From Corallochytrium limacisporum (Eukaryota > Opisthokonta): 64,000 bases of DNA. The position numbers and the translations under genes were made by a program. The notes under the pieces were generated by a model. The model did no database searches. It was not told the DNA's origin and saw nothing but the letters and a program-made list of their open reading frames with translations. Of this stretch, positions 1-11,530 are shown one piece after another (the first letter of the stretch is position 1; each line of letters starts with the position of its first letter). The stretch lies in NCBI GenBank assembly GCA_002811645.1, contig PDIP01000020.1, positions 1-64,000 on the forward strand. The letters are read 5' to 3'.

Positions 1-11
1 AAACCCCCCCT

Positions 12-50
12 CCCCCCCCCCCCGGGGGGGGGGGCCTGCCCGAGGCAGGC
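12..50. repeat. C12G11 palindrome followed by a GC hairpin
   Basis: A run of twelve C (12-23) is followed directly by eleven G (24-34), a near-perfect palindrome. It runs into a second perfect inverted repeat at 34-50 with 7-bp arms GCCTGCC / GGCAGGC and a CGA loop. It lies 3' of the eIF4A3 gene at the window edge. It belongs to the CnGn class seen at several other places in the window. Confidence 0.8.
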
Positions 51-166
51 ATACGGGTGAGCCAGGGAGGAGAGCACAGGAAACGCTGCCGGGGGTTGGG
101 AGTGGGCAGGGACAAGGGGCATTGTTCAGATCAGGACGCGTCAGGAATGGGTTCATTTATCTGCAC

Positions 167-172
167 TTTATT
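167..172 (-). terminator. AATAAA poly(A) signal of the eIF4A3 gene
   Basis: On the minus strand AATAAA lies only 4 nt after the TGA stop at 177-179, so the 3' UTR would be very short. The hexamer is seen; use as a poly(A) signal is inferred. Confidence 0.45.
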
Positions 173-176
173 TTAC

Positions 177-1424
177 TCATACGATGTCATTCATGTCAGC
201 CGGCAATTCACGGATCCGTGTGGAATAGAAGCGTTCTATACCGTTAAGTTCTTTGTGGTCGTCCGTGGTGGTGAAGTTAATGGCGCAGCCTTTCCGGCCA
301 TAGCGGCCAGACCGACCGATGCGATGAATGTAGAGTTCGCGGTTGACCGGCAGATCGTAGTTAATGACAAGACTGACCTGTTGCACATCAATACCACGGG
401 CCCAGATGTCGGTAGTGATCAGCACACGAGCCTCACCACTTCTAAACTTGTTCATGACGGAATCACGCTCCTTCTGCGGCATCTCCCCGTGCATAGAGGT
501 GACAGTGAAGTTGGCCTCCTTCATCTTTTGACTCAACCACTCGACTTTCTTCCGAGTGTTGGCAAAGATCACTGCCTGAGTAATAATCAACTGATCGTAT
601 ATGTCGCAAAGGGTTTCAAACTTCCATTCTTCCTTCTCGACTGCCACGTAGAATTGCTTGATACCTTCCAGAGTAAGCTCATCGCGTTTGACCAGGATAC
701 GGATGGGATCCGTCATGAAACGGGTTGCAATGCGCTGGACGTCATTTGGCAGCGTAGCGCTAACCAGAATGATCTGCGTGGTAGCTGGCAGGAGTCGGAA
801 AATATCATATATCTGTTCTTTCATGCCCCGCATAAGCATCTCATCTGCCTCGTCCATGACCAACATTTTAATGTGGCGCGTGTTGAGGGCCCTGCGCTTA
901 ATCATGTCAATCACACGGCCCGGGGTGCCGCTTACGACTTGCATGCCCTGCTCCAATTTCTTTATGTCATCATTCACTGATGTCCCACCAGTGCAGGCAT
1001 GACATGTCACCTTCATGTAATCACCGAGGGCACTCACTACCTTGGATATCTGTTGTGCCAACTCCCTCGTGGGACTCAGAACAAGGGCCTGAGTTTCCTT
1101 TCTCATCGCATCGAGACGCTGAAGCATACTGATGCTGAACGTTGCCGTCTTACCAGTACCTGATTGCGACTGCGCGATTACGTCCCGTTTGCTGAGGATC
1201 GGTAGGATTGCCCTGGCCTGGATCGTAGAAGGCCGCTCAAAGCCGTAGGCAAAAATTCCCCGGAGCAAGTCTTCTTTAAGGTTCATTTCGTCAAAGCTTT
1301 TGACAATTTTTAGTCCAGGGGTCACTGAAAGGTCATTGTCCTCAATATCAAGAGTTGGTTCCCCGTCATTCCGACGCTTGTTCCTCTCAACTTTGGAACG
1401 TACAGGGTTTGCTGGCGGTGCCAT
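177..1424 (-). CDS. EIF4A3: eIF4A3-type DEAD-box RNA helicase (exon junction complex)
   Basis: An ATP-dependent RNA helicase of the eIF4A3/Fal1 group. In animals eIF4A3 is the RNA-clamping core of the exon junction complex; in fungi Fal1 acts in 18S rRNA maturation. All DEAD-box motifs are visible in order: [10 protein letters not shown] (motif I), PTRELA (Ia), TPGR (Ib), DEAD (II), SAT (III), an ARGIDV segment (V) and HRIGRSGR (VI). The family signatures [23 protein letters not shown] and [17 protein letters not shown] separate eIF4A3 from eIF4A1. The length (415 aa) is close to human eIF4A3 (411). The first ATG is at 1424; the open frame continues upstream to 1445 only through a TTG, which I reject. 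The gene diverges from the RMND1-family gene across a 546-bp spacer. An EJC role is expected by family but is curious in a genome with so few introns. Confidence 0.93.
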   Translation of the reverse strand: MAPPANPVRSKVERNKRRNDGEPTLDIEDNDLSVTPGLKIVKSFDEMNLKEDLLRGIFAYGFERPSTIQARAILPILSKRDVIAQSQSGTGKTATFSISMLQRLDAMRKETQALVLSPTRELAQQISKVVSALGDYMKVTCHACTGGTSVNDDIKKLEQGMQVVSGTPGRVIDMIKRRALNTRHIKMLVMDEADEMLMRGMKEQIYDIFRLLPATTQIILVSATLPNDVQRIATRFMTDPIRILVKRDELTLEGIKQFYVAVEKEEWKFETLCDIYDQLIITQAVIFANTRKKVEWLSQKMKEANFTVTSMHGEMPQKERDSVMNKFRSGEARVLITTDIWARGIDVQQVSLVINYDLPVNRELYIHRIGRSGRYGRKGCAINFTTTDDHKELNGIERFYSTRIRELPADMNDIV

Positions 1425-1970
1425 GCTGATTGCCAAGAGTGCCAAAGTGGCTTCTATGCTTCCTCAACGGTTTATGCTAGTAGAAACAAACTATTCTCTG
1501 GTTGATTCTTCAGATCCATGGGTCAAAAAATTCTTTATCACTACGTCCGAACAAGACGGTGCGTTCCACTAAACGCCTGGTGCGCAAGAGAAGAACAGTG
1601 GACCGGTCTCCCAAAGTACCCACACTGGCCGCCGCCCGCTAAGACTGGCCCACCCTTCCGCCCACCTGGGGCCAGAGACCCGCACTCCCTGCAACACCCC
1701 CCCCCCCTGGGGGGAGGCCCAGGGGGATTTTAGACCGAACCCGTCAGTGCCACCTCCCCTCTTGGTAAGGGAAATACAAGTGAACATTCCTTTGGCTGTA
1801 TTTGACTGGCTATGTTGGTGCACATCAGGGTATTTCGTTCTCAATCTTTGAATTTCTAAATAGAATCGTAATGTAATGATGCCATTCATTATAGAAAAAG
1901 CACAAGGCAGTGAAGATCATGTGTAGCTGAAAAACATTGGGTCCTCTTTAGCAGGAGAATACATAACAAC
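1425..1970. other. divergent promoter spacer with C11-T-G6 element
   Basis: This 546-bp spacer separates the divergent eIF4A3 and RMND1-family starts, so it should carry both promoters. A GC-rich block at 1660-1735 includes C11-T-G6 at 1697-1714 and a second short G5 run. No coding potential and no clear TATA box were seen. Confidence 0.6.
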
Positions 1971-3845
1971 ATGGGACGAAAGCGTCGCGGAATCGGATCC
2001 AAGGGAAAAGATTCTGGTGCAGGTACACCAGCTGAGGGCTCTGGAGCGAATTCTCACAGGGAGAGGTCAGTGTCCCCAAAGGGAAGGCACACCACTGACG
2101 TATCGACCTCGACTCCCATTGCACGACCGCACACAACCTCAGATTCACAACTGAACAGTAGATACGAACGATATGAATACGGTGGAAGTTTTTCTCCTTC
2201 AAAGTTTGATACTGAAGAACAGTTTGACCACGGTGAAGAACACTGGCACAAGGAACCGAGCATCGGAGAGGGGTCGGACTCCAGTGAGGAGGCTCCCCTG
2301 CCTGCTATCCCGTTCAACTATAATGAGGAGCAAACTGCAGAGGATGACTTTGAACAACAAGAATTGTATCGCAGGCGATCATATGACGAATCATTTTTGC
2401 AGACTTACCAACAACAGGACAGTGACAACAGTGACAGCAACGAAGGGCAATCAGATGAACAGCAGTACGGTCACTATACTGGCCGAAGTTCAGCACGCAA
2501 AGAGACATACGTTGTGGATGATCCTCAACAGAAACGCCCACTTAGTCACAGAGTTTGGGAGGAAGTATCCAAGGGCAATGTCAGCGACCTTGGCATAGTA
2601 GCGTCCTCAGATGCGGATGAGAATTCTATGCCGAGGCTGAGGAGTGATGACGAGAGTGTGGATAGCGAGAACTCCATCATTGCGGAGATCCGGCAGAATC
2701 GAGAGGCTCAATGGGACAATGACGATGACACGAAAGCAGTACATTTGCAGCGCATGGTCACGCTGCCTGAGCGCATTGCAGAGAATGTGTGGACCGGTGG
2801 CGATAAGGTGTCGCCTGATCGACACATTCATGGGCGAGTCACCACATACTGCACAGCGAATTCGTACAGGAGCCGTGCACTGAGATGGTACCTGAAGGAT
2901 ACTTACAAGCGCAATGAGCGTCTCAGCGAACTGAAGCTTCCCATTTGCTACGATGAAGCCACCTATGGAGTCCATGTGCATGACCTGTTTGGCACCCACG
3001 GTACAGAGACCGAGTACAATAAGAAGGGTGAGCTATTCCTTTTCGACTACGGTGTCGCGGTGATGTGGAATTTAACAAAGGAGGAAGAGAGCGAGGTACT
3101 AGAAGAGCTAAAGCGATTTGAGGATGAACCGCTTCCGGAAGATGAAATCGAGGTTGAAGAACTGGAGTTCAAGTGTCATTCCAGCTACAGACCATCCATT
3201 CGATCGGATGTGATCATCATGAACGACCCAAACGATAGTCTTTTCATGCTTTCACTCAGCTATGCAATGTCTCAAAGTGCCAAGTTGGGGGTCTATGAGA
3301 AGAGAATCAACAGAGAGGTGGAAAGGATAGAGGAGGCTCCAGTGGAACTGGCCAACACCGGGTTTGTGTCAATGAGTCAGAAGGATCTGGGTAAATGGCA
3401 AGGCCGACTCTACCAGAATTTCTCCGAGATCAACCTGGTGTCGAATGTGGTCGACACGCCGGACTTCCTTTGGGAGATATCCATCGACGACTTGCTCATT
3501 GCCTATAAAGCAAGCCGTGCGTACTATGATCTCAACAAGCGCGTTGAGGTTCTGAACTCGCGCCTAGATGTATTGTCGGAAGTGGTGAGCGTAGTCAGCG
3601 ACCAGAAGCATATGCAATCAAATGAACGACTGGAGTGGATTGTTATTATCCTACTTGTTGTGTCCTGCCTGGTCGCCACGAGCGAAATATTGATGGTTGA
3701 GAAGATCCTTCCGCACTTCCGCACCCGTTGGAACACGCCTCAAACAGTGTCGTCCGTTCTGGACCCTACAGTCGTCTACGATCCGATCATTGCCATACTT
3801 GAACCTACCTATGGCCTTGATCTCAACCCGGATCAGGCTTGGTGA
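1971..3845 (+). CDS. RMND1/Rmd8/Sif3-family (DUF155) membrane protein
   Basis: A DUF155 protein of 624 aa. The conserved core starts near residue 287 (RVTTYCTANSY), continues through the typical LFLFDYGVAVMW block (about 353-365), and ends with one C-terminal transmembrane helix at about 554-575 preceded by the family's LEW. Residues 1-285 are acidic, Ser/Gln-rich and probably disordered. Animal RMND1 is mitochondrial and supports mitochondrial translation. Fungal relatives Rmd1, Rmd8 and Sif2/Sif3 are cytosolic-facing membrane proteins of less certain role. The long hydrophilic N terminus without a mitochondrial presequence resembles the Rmd8/Sif3 type. The start is the first ATG in the frame. 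Reading frame and family are well supported; subcellular site is inferred. Confidence 0.85.
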   Translation: MGRKRRGIGSKGKDSGAGTPAEGSGANSHRERSVSPKGRHTTDVSTSTPIARPHTTSDSQLNSRYERYEYGGSFSPSKFDTEEQFDHGEEHWHKEPSIGEGSDSSEEAPLPAIPFNYNEEQTAEDDFEQQELYRRRSYDESFLQTYQQQDSDNSDSNEGQSDEQQYGHYTGRSSARKETYVVDDPQQKRPLSHRVWEEVSKGNVSDLGIVASSDADENSMPRLRSDDESVDSENSIIAEIRQNREAQWDNDDDTKAVHLQRMVTLPERIAENVWTGGDKVSPDRHIHGRVTTYCTANSYRSRALRWYLKDTYKRNERLSELKLPICYDEATYGVHVHDLFGTHGTETEYNKKGELFLFDYGVAVMWNLTKEEESEVLEELKRFEDEPLPEDEIEVEELEFKCHSSYRPSIRSDVIIMNDPNDSLFMLSLSYAMSQSAKLGVYEKRINREVERIEEAPVELANTGFVSMSQKDLGKWQGRLYQNFSEINLVSNVVDTPDFLWEISIDDLLIAYKASRAYYDLNKRVEVLNSRLDVLSEVVSVVSDQKHMQSNERLEWIVIILLVVSCLVATSEILMVEKILPHFRTRWNTPQTVSSVLDPTVVYDPIIAILEPTYGLDLNPDQAW

Positions 3846-4404
3846 CTATCGGAGGCTTTCCCATAGTGTATCTACTGCATAGTAAAATCCTATAGTAATA
3901 CAATAAGCCTTGGCAAGAAAATGCAAGCCCCTGCCGCGCAGTTCATATCCAGTGAGTTCCCTCCCCATTGGGGCGGGGAAACCCCCACACTTTGGCAGGA
4001 ACTAGGCGCCGAGTGCGGTGGAGGAGGGAGCACACATTGCGCAATCTTAAAAACAGCACGGGTCTCATCGCGGCCCCTTTTTGGAAGCCCCCTCCCCCGG
4101 GGCTCCACCTGCAGCTGGTCAGTAGACCCTTGGTTGCCAACGCGTAGGGACGGCGTGTAAGGAAGAGGAATTTTCGGGCCCTCGGGGCTGAAGGGGAAAA
4201 GAGGGCATTGAGCCCAGCACAAGGGAAAGTGGGAGTAGGGAGCGTACGTATCTATTTCAGATCACAAGGTATACTTACAAGCAGGGCAAAGAGTAGGTCA
4301 GAATATAACATGTTTCAAGGCTAAAATTGACAACGAAGACCAAAAGAAAGAGATACGTACATGGTGTAATCATAGGAAAGTGATGGGAGGCTAAGATACG
4401 AACC
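3846..4404. other. spacer between RMND1-family gene and SOS-like gene
   Basis: A 559-bp tandem spacer. It has a GC-rich block at 3955-4110 with a C4-T-C5-G4 element at about 4084-4100. No other feature was seen. Confidence 0.5.
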
Positions 4405-7400
4405 ATGTCTGCACTTCAAGAGACATACTTATCATTCGGCGTGGCACGGTCTACAGCCAAGAATCAGGTGGTAGAGCAGGCGACCACGTTCACAAAGGCA
4501 GGAAGGAATGGTCTGCTCAATAATTTTGATGAAATTGCCATAAAGCTCATGGATAAGGCGAACCGGACTCTCAGTCCACCTTGCCGCCTGAACAAGTCAT
4601 CTGTGGAATTCAGTGATGCACTGCAGGCAGTTCTTAACTTCAAGATTCTGTCGAAGTGTCCAAAATCAATCAAAGACATAGAGCAGGAGCTCAGAAACAC
4701 AGTACCAAAAGCCTATTTGCTCCGTGCTGCTTGTAAAGTGGAAAATCATGGTGGTAAGTTCTATTCTCGCCCGTACTTGAACTATGTGCGGACATGGGCT
4801 AATACAAACCTGTACGCAGAGGGTAAGGCACCGCAGGATGATGTCGTGCCCTTCATTCTGTGGTTGAACATTGACTTTATCTTTGATATCATTCTGCAGG
4901 CTGGTCATATCACAAACAAAGAGGGACGGGACACCATTACAGCCTATGATTGCGAGCGTGCAGCATCGGAGGATGGTCCTCTTAGGGAGTACTATGCAAC
5001 AAACCTGATGGAAGTTGCTGCGTACTCAAAACAGTTGAACTATGAGGAACTCATTGATCTGACTTTAGTCACCGAGCGCGACTGTTTCACCAATACGGAC
5101 ATGATCTTACGCGTCCTTCTTCCGAATGTTTTAGAGGCCCCTACGGATACCTACGAAAAAGCACTGGTTGATGGAGCGAGTGAGATCAGTGGTATCATGC
5201 GGAACTTACAAGAGACAAGCCGAGAGCTGATCACAAGTATTGAAGCTCCCCTTGAGAATGACTTTCTTGGACAGGGCGCCACGAAGGTCAATGTAGGCGC
5301 AATTTGGGAAGAGTTTCTGCTTGAGGAACGCTTTGAAGGGTACGTTGAGCTCGCCGGTATGATTGTGGAATTTTTGGAAATCTTCGACAAGGACATTACA
5401 AATTCTGCGCACGATTCAACGGAAGTGGACTTGCGGATACACCTTCGTTATCTTCTACCAAGACTTGTGAAAAAGGTGATGGGTCATGTGTTCCACTACG
5501 CGGGTCTCGTCCACGCTTTCGTGTACACCGGCGGTCGCAGTAAGCAGGACATGGCTGCTCTTCGCAACGCAAAGATTGGCTTGGAGCGGAAATTGCAGAG
5601 CATCACCTCGGATCTCGGGGTGTTGTTGTCAACTAAGCAGCTACAGCTTGAGCTTCCAAATGGAGATTTCAGCAAATTTGCGGTGATGACTGTATGGAAT
5701 TTCGAAGATGCGTTGCACAGGGACGCACCAGAGTATCTTACGCTTGCAAACACTGGTCCTCTTGTAGTTGACGCCAAGGTTGACGTGGTGTCCAAGGGCA
5801 GTAAGGGAAAACGCTATTACATCTGCATCTTTGAGAAAAAGATTGTGCTCCTGAAGGAGAAACCTCCCAAAAAGGGTACTAGCGGCCGGCGGTACACGAC
5901 TTACAATGTGAAGCAGGTGCTCCAGCGGAATTCTGTTTATGTGGAATTCAAGGACGACCTGAATGTATTCATCTTCCATGGCAATGGACCCGATGGAAGG
6001 TCCCTGGATCTCAGCTTCAGTCCCCTTTCGGAAGACATCCGACAGCGTATCATTGGCGCTTTGTGCGTTGAGAATGAAAAGGAACAGCTTCGGGCGCTCT
6101 ACGAAGAGAAATTGAGCAGCCTCGAGGACAGTCAGAACTTCATTGCAATGATCCCTGGAGGAGAATATGAGTTCTGCGAGCCAGACAGTCCCGTAAACAT
6201 CTTGTTTGATGAGGAGGTGAAGCAGAAGAAGTTTATTGCGCCACGGATAAAGGCCGCCAGTGTAAAGAAGCTCATTGAGTACGTCACTCCACATCGTTAT
6301 CCTTGCACCAAGTTCTTGCAGGACTTTTTGTACACCTATCGAAGTTTTCTAAGCCCGATGGAAGTCTTACTTTGGTTCGAGAAGCGTTTCAATATCCCAG
6401 ATCCTGCTGGAGACGAGAAAGATGTTCGACGATTTGAAGAAGAGTATCGAAAACCGATAAAGCTTCGCGTCCTTAATGCGTTGCGAACCTGGGTTCAGAA
6501 ACATCCATACGACTTTGACTCAGACGAGATCAAGAAGCAGCTCGGGAACTTCCTGGATGAAGCCGGTGGTGGCGAAGACGTGGTCATCGACACCAACGTG
6601 AATGTGGTGCGGCGTGCATTTGAGAAGGCCATCGACCCGAATCGACAGAAGGTCCGGGACGAATCATTTGTTCGCCCGGAGACATTGCATGATGAAAAAA
6701 TGCCAATGGCTCACTTCCACCTCCTGACATTGAACTGCAGGGAACTCGCACGTCAAATCACTTTGGTTGACTCCGAATTGTTTGCCAACATTCGTCCAAG
6801 TGAACTAGTCGGTCAGCGCTGGATGAAGAAGAACAAAAAGGAATTTGCACCAAACATCGTCAAGATAACCAGACAGTTCAATGCCCTGTCGAACTGGATC
6901 CAGAAGAGTATTTTGGAAGCTGAGAACCTACCTGAGAGAGTGTTGGTAATGGCTACCATTTGCGATCTAGTAGAAGAGCTTCGACACATGCAGAATCTCA
7001 ATGCCATTGCGGCTATCAATGCGGGAATGACCGCCTCCGCGACTTTCCGCTTGAAGATGACCTGGTCAAAAGTTCCCCAGGAGAAGGGGGATCTCCTGCT
7101 GCGCTGCCAGGCGCTGATCAGCCACGACAACAACTATCGTGAACTGCGCCGTCAACTGGAGCACGTCAACCCGCCGTGCATTCCGTACCTAGGTATGTTC
7201 TTGACGGATTTAACCTTTCTAGAAGATGGCAACCCTGACCTGATGAAAAACACGGAGCTTGTCAACTTCATGAAGTGCCGTCGCGTGGCTGGCATCATTT
7301 CTGATGTTCAGCATTACCAGTACACGCAGCATGACTTCAAGCCAGTCGAGGACCTCCAGTGTTTCCTCACCAACCTGCCTCAGCTTGATGAGGAGGAGGC

Positions 7401-7558
7401 CTGGGTACTATCCCAGAAACTTGAACCCCGTGGCGCCGATGCGCCCGCCGAATTTGTAAGTATTTATGAATGTTGTTCTTATGGATAGGTCTTTTCGTGG
7501 TCTGGTTCTACCAGTGGCTTCCCTACAGATGCCAGAGCCTGCACACTACAGCAGATAA
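4405..7558 (+). CDS. SOS: Son-of-sevenless-like Ras guanine nucleotide exchange factor
   Basis: Catalyses GDP/GTP exchange on Ras at the plasma membrane. The domain order matches metazoan SOS: a helical, histone-fold-like N terminus (about 1-200), a degenerate DH-like helical region (about 290-440), a PH domain (about 446-552), the REM/RasGEF-N domain (from about 585, with EFCEPDSPVNILFDEE close to the SOS YRFAEPDSEENIIFEE block and TYRSFLSPMEVL), and the CDC25 catalytic domain (about 765-1010, with HFHLLTLNCRELARQITL, PSELVGQRW, NPPCIPYLG and EPRG). Unlike animal SOS there is no long proline-rich tail for Grb2 SH3 binding. The frame reads into a GTAAGT donor at 7456. I propose splicing to 7529, which adds nine residues (MPEPAHYSR) and a TAA, giving 1026 aa. 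Without splicing it ends at 7488 after ten different residues. The domain assignment is firm; the last exon is inferred. Confidence 0.88.
7456..7528 (+). other. proposed 73-nt intron in the SOS-like gene
   Basis: Donor GTAAGTATTT is identical over ten bases to that of the SPCS3 intron. The acceptor CCCTACAG follows a pyrimidine-rich stretch. The phase is 0. There is no perfect CTAAC branch point; TTCTACC near 7507 is the best candidate. RNA evidence is absent, so this rests on splice signals and on the family domain ending just before the donor. Confidence 0.6.
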
Positions 7559-8929
7559 CATACGCTGACACCTTAGTTTATACTGTCTCGTCATCAATCG
7601 CATCATCAAACCCGGACACCCATTTCACAATCCGCGCATTGGTGGTGCACTGCCATCTTGCCAACTTCCCTCGGCAGCCTGTATCCCCTCCTCCCTTTTC
7701 CCACTCTTTGTCGTCTCTCCGCCCCAACTCACAAACACCTGCGACGGTGGGGTCTCCAAGCAGATCCGTTCCAGAGTGGCTTCGTTGCCTGGAGTCCGGG
7801 GAGTGGGAGGGGGGGGAAGGGACCGCAAGGTGGCGGGAGGCGGTGGGCACCGAATTCTCGGCAGTGAATATACTGGATAGACGGGGAGTGGACGAAAGAC
7901 GCAGAGGGCCAGAATCCAGTTTGGTGGTAGACTTATAAGCTTGTGTATGGGTTTGTGATCGGGGAAAGCAGGTTCACAGCTGATTGTTGAAAATACTGCG
8001 GAGCAGAGCGCATCGACAGGAATGAAATCTCATGCACAGACTGAACCGAAGAATAAGAGCGTGGTTGGCCCTAGCCTGCCTTGTTTTGGCAAGCTAGATT
8101 GACCGTATTTTGGACCTTTTGGACACTTGTGACAGCCCTGAACCTGTGAAGACTAACCTAACCAATATGATTCTTATATCCCCAATCGTCATTATTCGCA
8201 AACAGGCAGCATCGGAGTTGATGAGTCTTCGGCAGCAATACCATCGCAGTATTGAAGCAGATAGTGTGGTATATCAAGTCCATGTCAATCATAAATAGAA
8301 TGGTATACAAGTACGCGGTGATCTGATAGATGTTGACCCCATGGAGTGCATGCAGAAAGCGACAGAAAGATAGAGGAGGATGGAAAACTGACGCCAATAA
8401 CAGAAACACAATTCAGCCAAGCAGCCACCAGATCATCGGCAAAGCCGTCCTCCTCGGGAAGGCGAAAAGCCACACTTTACTATACCCATGCCCGTCAATG
8501 CAATCTCGGAAGGCCTGAACACCGGCATAGCAAGTCGTGTGCAAGAACGGCACAGAGCAACAGGTCCGGGCCAAAGTTCTGAGCCGAGCTACATCTCCGT
8601 GCAGTGAGCCACCGCTGGGACCCATCCCCGATCTGGCCGTTCCCCACCTCCCCCTCTCGCCCCCAACGGGGACCCTGAGGGAGGGGGGCGGGCCTGATCG
8701 AGGGACCCCTCGGGAAACCAAAACAAAACAACGTTGGGCTACTTCAGATACACTAGCGTGTTGGAGTTTCTTGAAGCTGATTGTGCGTGGAGATCCTGTC
8801 TGGGCAAGCTAACATAGGAGCCTTTTATCTCATGTGCGGAGAAGCTCCTGAGCGAAAAGTTAACGAACAAGCCAATGTAATATAGTAGACAGTTAGTCAA
8901 AGTAGATATCAACAAATAACAAACGCGCC
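7559..8929. other. spacer with GC-rich block, no gene recognised
   Basis: 1.37 kb between the SOS-like and SPCS3 genes. It contains pyrimidine/purine-skewed and GC-rich blocks at about 7670-7830 and 8590-8710. Open frames here are short and have no family resemblance. Confidence 0.5.
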
Positions 8930-9569
8930 ATGCACGATATTCTCACTCGCGGGAATGGTCTGTTGGCACAGTCGGTTTCTGCACTGCTGACCATCTTTGC
9001 AGTATTGACTCTGCTTACTGCACTAAACCTTCCGGAGCCGAAAGTTAACTTCTCCTTAGCCGAGATTTCATTGTAAGTATTTGATCCGCTACCCTTTCTT
9101 GTGGGGAGCAGCACCGTGCATGGACGCAGTATGTGCTAACTGAGTTGTCAATTTGCCTTTTCTAAAACACAGGTCACCAAGCGGAATCGGAAAGGTGCGC
9201 CAGGATAAGTTGTGGATGCAGTATGACGTTGACGCCGACTTTACCGAGCTTATGAACTTCAACACAAAGGAAATCTTTGTCACAGTCAACGTGGCATACG
9301 ATGGAGATAATGGCGAACACAACGAATTCGTGGTCTGGAACCGTTTCATCAAGAATTGGCGGGATGCTCATTTTCATTTCGGAGAAAGGGATCTCATCAC
9401 CTCAACTAAGCACGGCTTGGAGTACACTGATCTCGCCCAGCGTATGCGGGGGAAGAAGGCCAGCATCTTTATCAAATGGTACCTCATTCCGGTCGCAGGC
9501 ATTCTGCGTGAAGGTGAGACGAAAGCCATTCCCATTGACTTCCCTGTGGACTATTCACAGGGGGTGTGA
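8930..9569 (+). CDS. SPCS3: signal peptidase complex subunit 3 (SPCS3/Spc3), two exons
   Basis: A non-catalytic subunit of the ER signal peptidase complex, needed with the Sec11 catalytic subunit to remove signal peptides. Exon 1 is 8930-9072 (ATG at 8930), exon 2 is 9173-9569. Joined in phase 2 they give 179 aa, against 180 in human SPCS3. The N terminus has the family RGN(S/G)L start and one transmembrane helix (about 12-33). The lumenal domain follows with the family features DVDADFTELMNFNTKEIFV, EFVVWNRFI and WYLIPVAGIL. The second exon alone would lack the membrane anchor, so the spliced model is much better than a single-exon one. Confidence 0.9.
9073..9172 (+). other. 100-nt spliceosomal intron in SPCS3
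   Basis: Donor GTAAGTATTT at 9073, branch point TGCTAAC at about 9133-9139, acceptor AACACAG ending at 9172. Removing it joins a codon TT|G and restores the whole SPCS3 protein, which strongly supports the intron. Confidence 0.9.
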
Positions 9570-10183
9570 AGAGATTCATCAGCCACAAATCAAACACCGA
9601 GAACATATCCCAACGCGATTGGGGTGTGTGCTGTTATGCGTAGTCGGGGACCGTCGGGAAGGCGGTCCCCTCCTCCTCCCCCCTCCCCCTCACCGTGGGG
9701 CCTCGAAATAACACTGAAAGCCTAATTACACAGTTAGTGTAGATATCATTCCGGAAGCCGTATATCATTTACAAACGTTAGTTTTCGCCCGGTGCTCCGC
9801 CACTCCCAAGTACGGAACCAATCACCGCCGCGCCAGGGCCCGGAACGACTCGGGAGGGAGAAAGCCCCAAGGAAAATTCATGATAAGAAAAAAAAAAAAA
9901 GGGAAATAGAGAAAGGAAAAGGAAAAGGAAAAACTGAGAGGGAGGGGGGAGTGGGAGCGCGGGCGACAAAGACAAAAGGGAAAAAAGCATTAGAGCAAGA
10001 AAGGAAATTGAAGAAGAAAAAAAGGCATTAGAATGCGGCCCCTAGCCAGTGGGGCAAAAGAGAACAACAGTCAAAGGATGAGAGCGAGAGATAGAGGGAG
10101 AGAGAGAGAGTGTGTGTGTACACAGTCGCCGTGAGCGCAGAAGAAGAGTGGGGCAGAGGCTAGGCCCAGAATGGGAGAGAAGG

Positions 10184-10203
10184 CCCCCCCCGGGGGGGGG
10201 GGG
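10184..10203. repeat. C8G12 palindrome
   Basis: Eight C followed immediately by twelve G. It is a CnGn element in the SPCS3-B56 spacer. Confidence 0.85.
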
Positions 10204-11223
10204 CAGGTGGCGAGGCCTTCCGGGCAACGGAAGCGTAACATAGATCGTGGGGGGGGTACACAATCTCTGTGTTACTAAAATAAAAAAAAAAAGTAGAAAC
10301 ACCACGGAAGGTGAGAACAGCCAGGAGGAAAGAGGGAGGAGGTGGAGGAATCGCACCCCCGAAATGGCCAGCAACGAGAAAAAGATCAATGAATAGGAAT
10401 TTGGCTTTCGCTCGACGCATTGCCCGCCCCTACTTTGATCAGGCTATTATGTATGAACAGGAAGGAAGTTGTTGCGCTTCCTGCGCATCGACCGAAAGCT
10501 CTTGTCCACCAATGCATGGCGCGATCTACAGGAATGCTCCCCTATCGCCACTCTATTATATATAGTCAGTATAACAATATATCTATAATATCAAGTCCAT
10601 GTGTAATATATTAAAGACATCCGTATGAATTATAGGCGCGGGGGAGGGGGCTGGTGTGCTGCTCGCTTACCGCAATGAATTAGGAGCGTGCTTAATTTTT
10701 CTTTGGTTTTTCTTGTGGAAGGGACCTTTGACGATTGGGGGCCAATGAGCAAATTATGGCACAGTATAAAGAAATACTAAGGAAACCAACACACACACAC
10801 ACTCACACACAAAGAGAGATCTTTCAGAGAGTCCCGAGGTTTCTTCTGCCTGCCTACTTACCCCAAGTTTTCTTCCGTTCCCTGGCCCCTTTTTCTCACT
10901 CCTCCACTTCCCCCCCCCCCTTTCCCGGAGGGCCCGATTCGTTCCAACCTCCCATTTTTTTTGTTGGCATTGGACGTTGGGGGACCTTTTGTTGTGTGTG
11001 TGTGTGTGTGTGTTGCGTGCGTGCGTGCGTGCCGCCACCACCTGCCTGCTTACCTGCTTGCGGGAAGTCTCGCGTGTATGTGTGTGTGTGTGTATACCCC
11101 GTGCATGCATGTGTCGGTATACGTGTAAAAAGTCTTGTGTGTGCGCGCGTGGGGTGGTGGAGGGTTGGCCCCTCTTTTTTTTTTTTGTTTTGCCTTTTTG
11201 TGTTTCTTTTTTGGTCTAAGTTT

Positions 11224-11241
11224 CCCCCCCCCCCCGGGGGG
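11224..11241. repeat. C12G6 palindrome
   Basis: Twelve C followed immediately by six G, inside the same 4-kb spacer. Confidence 0.85.
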
Positions 11242-11470
11242 ACCCGAAAGGTTTTTTTTCTTCTTCTTTCTTCTTTCTTGCGTTTATCCTGCTGCTTCTT
11301 CTTTTGCTGCGCTTGATCCCCTGTACTCGTTGCCTTGCCCAGTTTGTTTTTTTTTTGGGCCACAATGTTCCACGCCCGATGAAGGCAAGCCAAATACGAG
11401 GACGCAGTGAAGTGCAATGCCGGGCGAAGCAGGCACTGTCTGTTCTGGAGCCACGTACTTGCTCCCTTTT

Positions 11471-11476
<6 letters not shown>

Positions 11477-11528
<52 letters not shown>
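11477..11528. repeat. (CT)26 microsatellite
   Basis: About 26 uninterrupted CT units. Related tracts nearby are (AC)n at about 10789-10810, (GT)n then (GCGT)n at about 10993-11031, (GT)n/(CT)n at about 11760-11788 and (CA)n at about 12961-12993. Confidence 0.95.

Positions 11529-11530
<2 letters not shown>

Noticed and set aside
1425-1445. Upstream extension of eIF4A3
   Set aside because: It begins with TTG; the first ATG at 1424 gives a normal family length.
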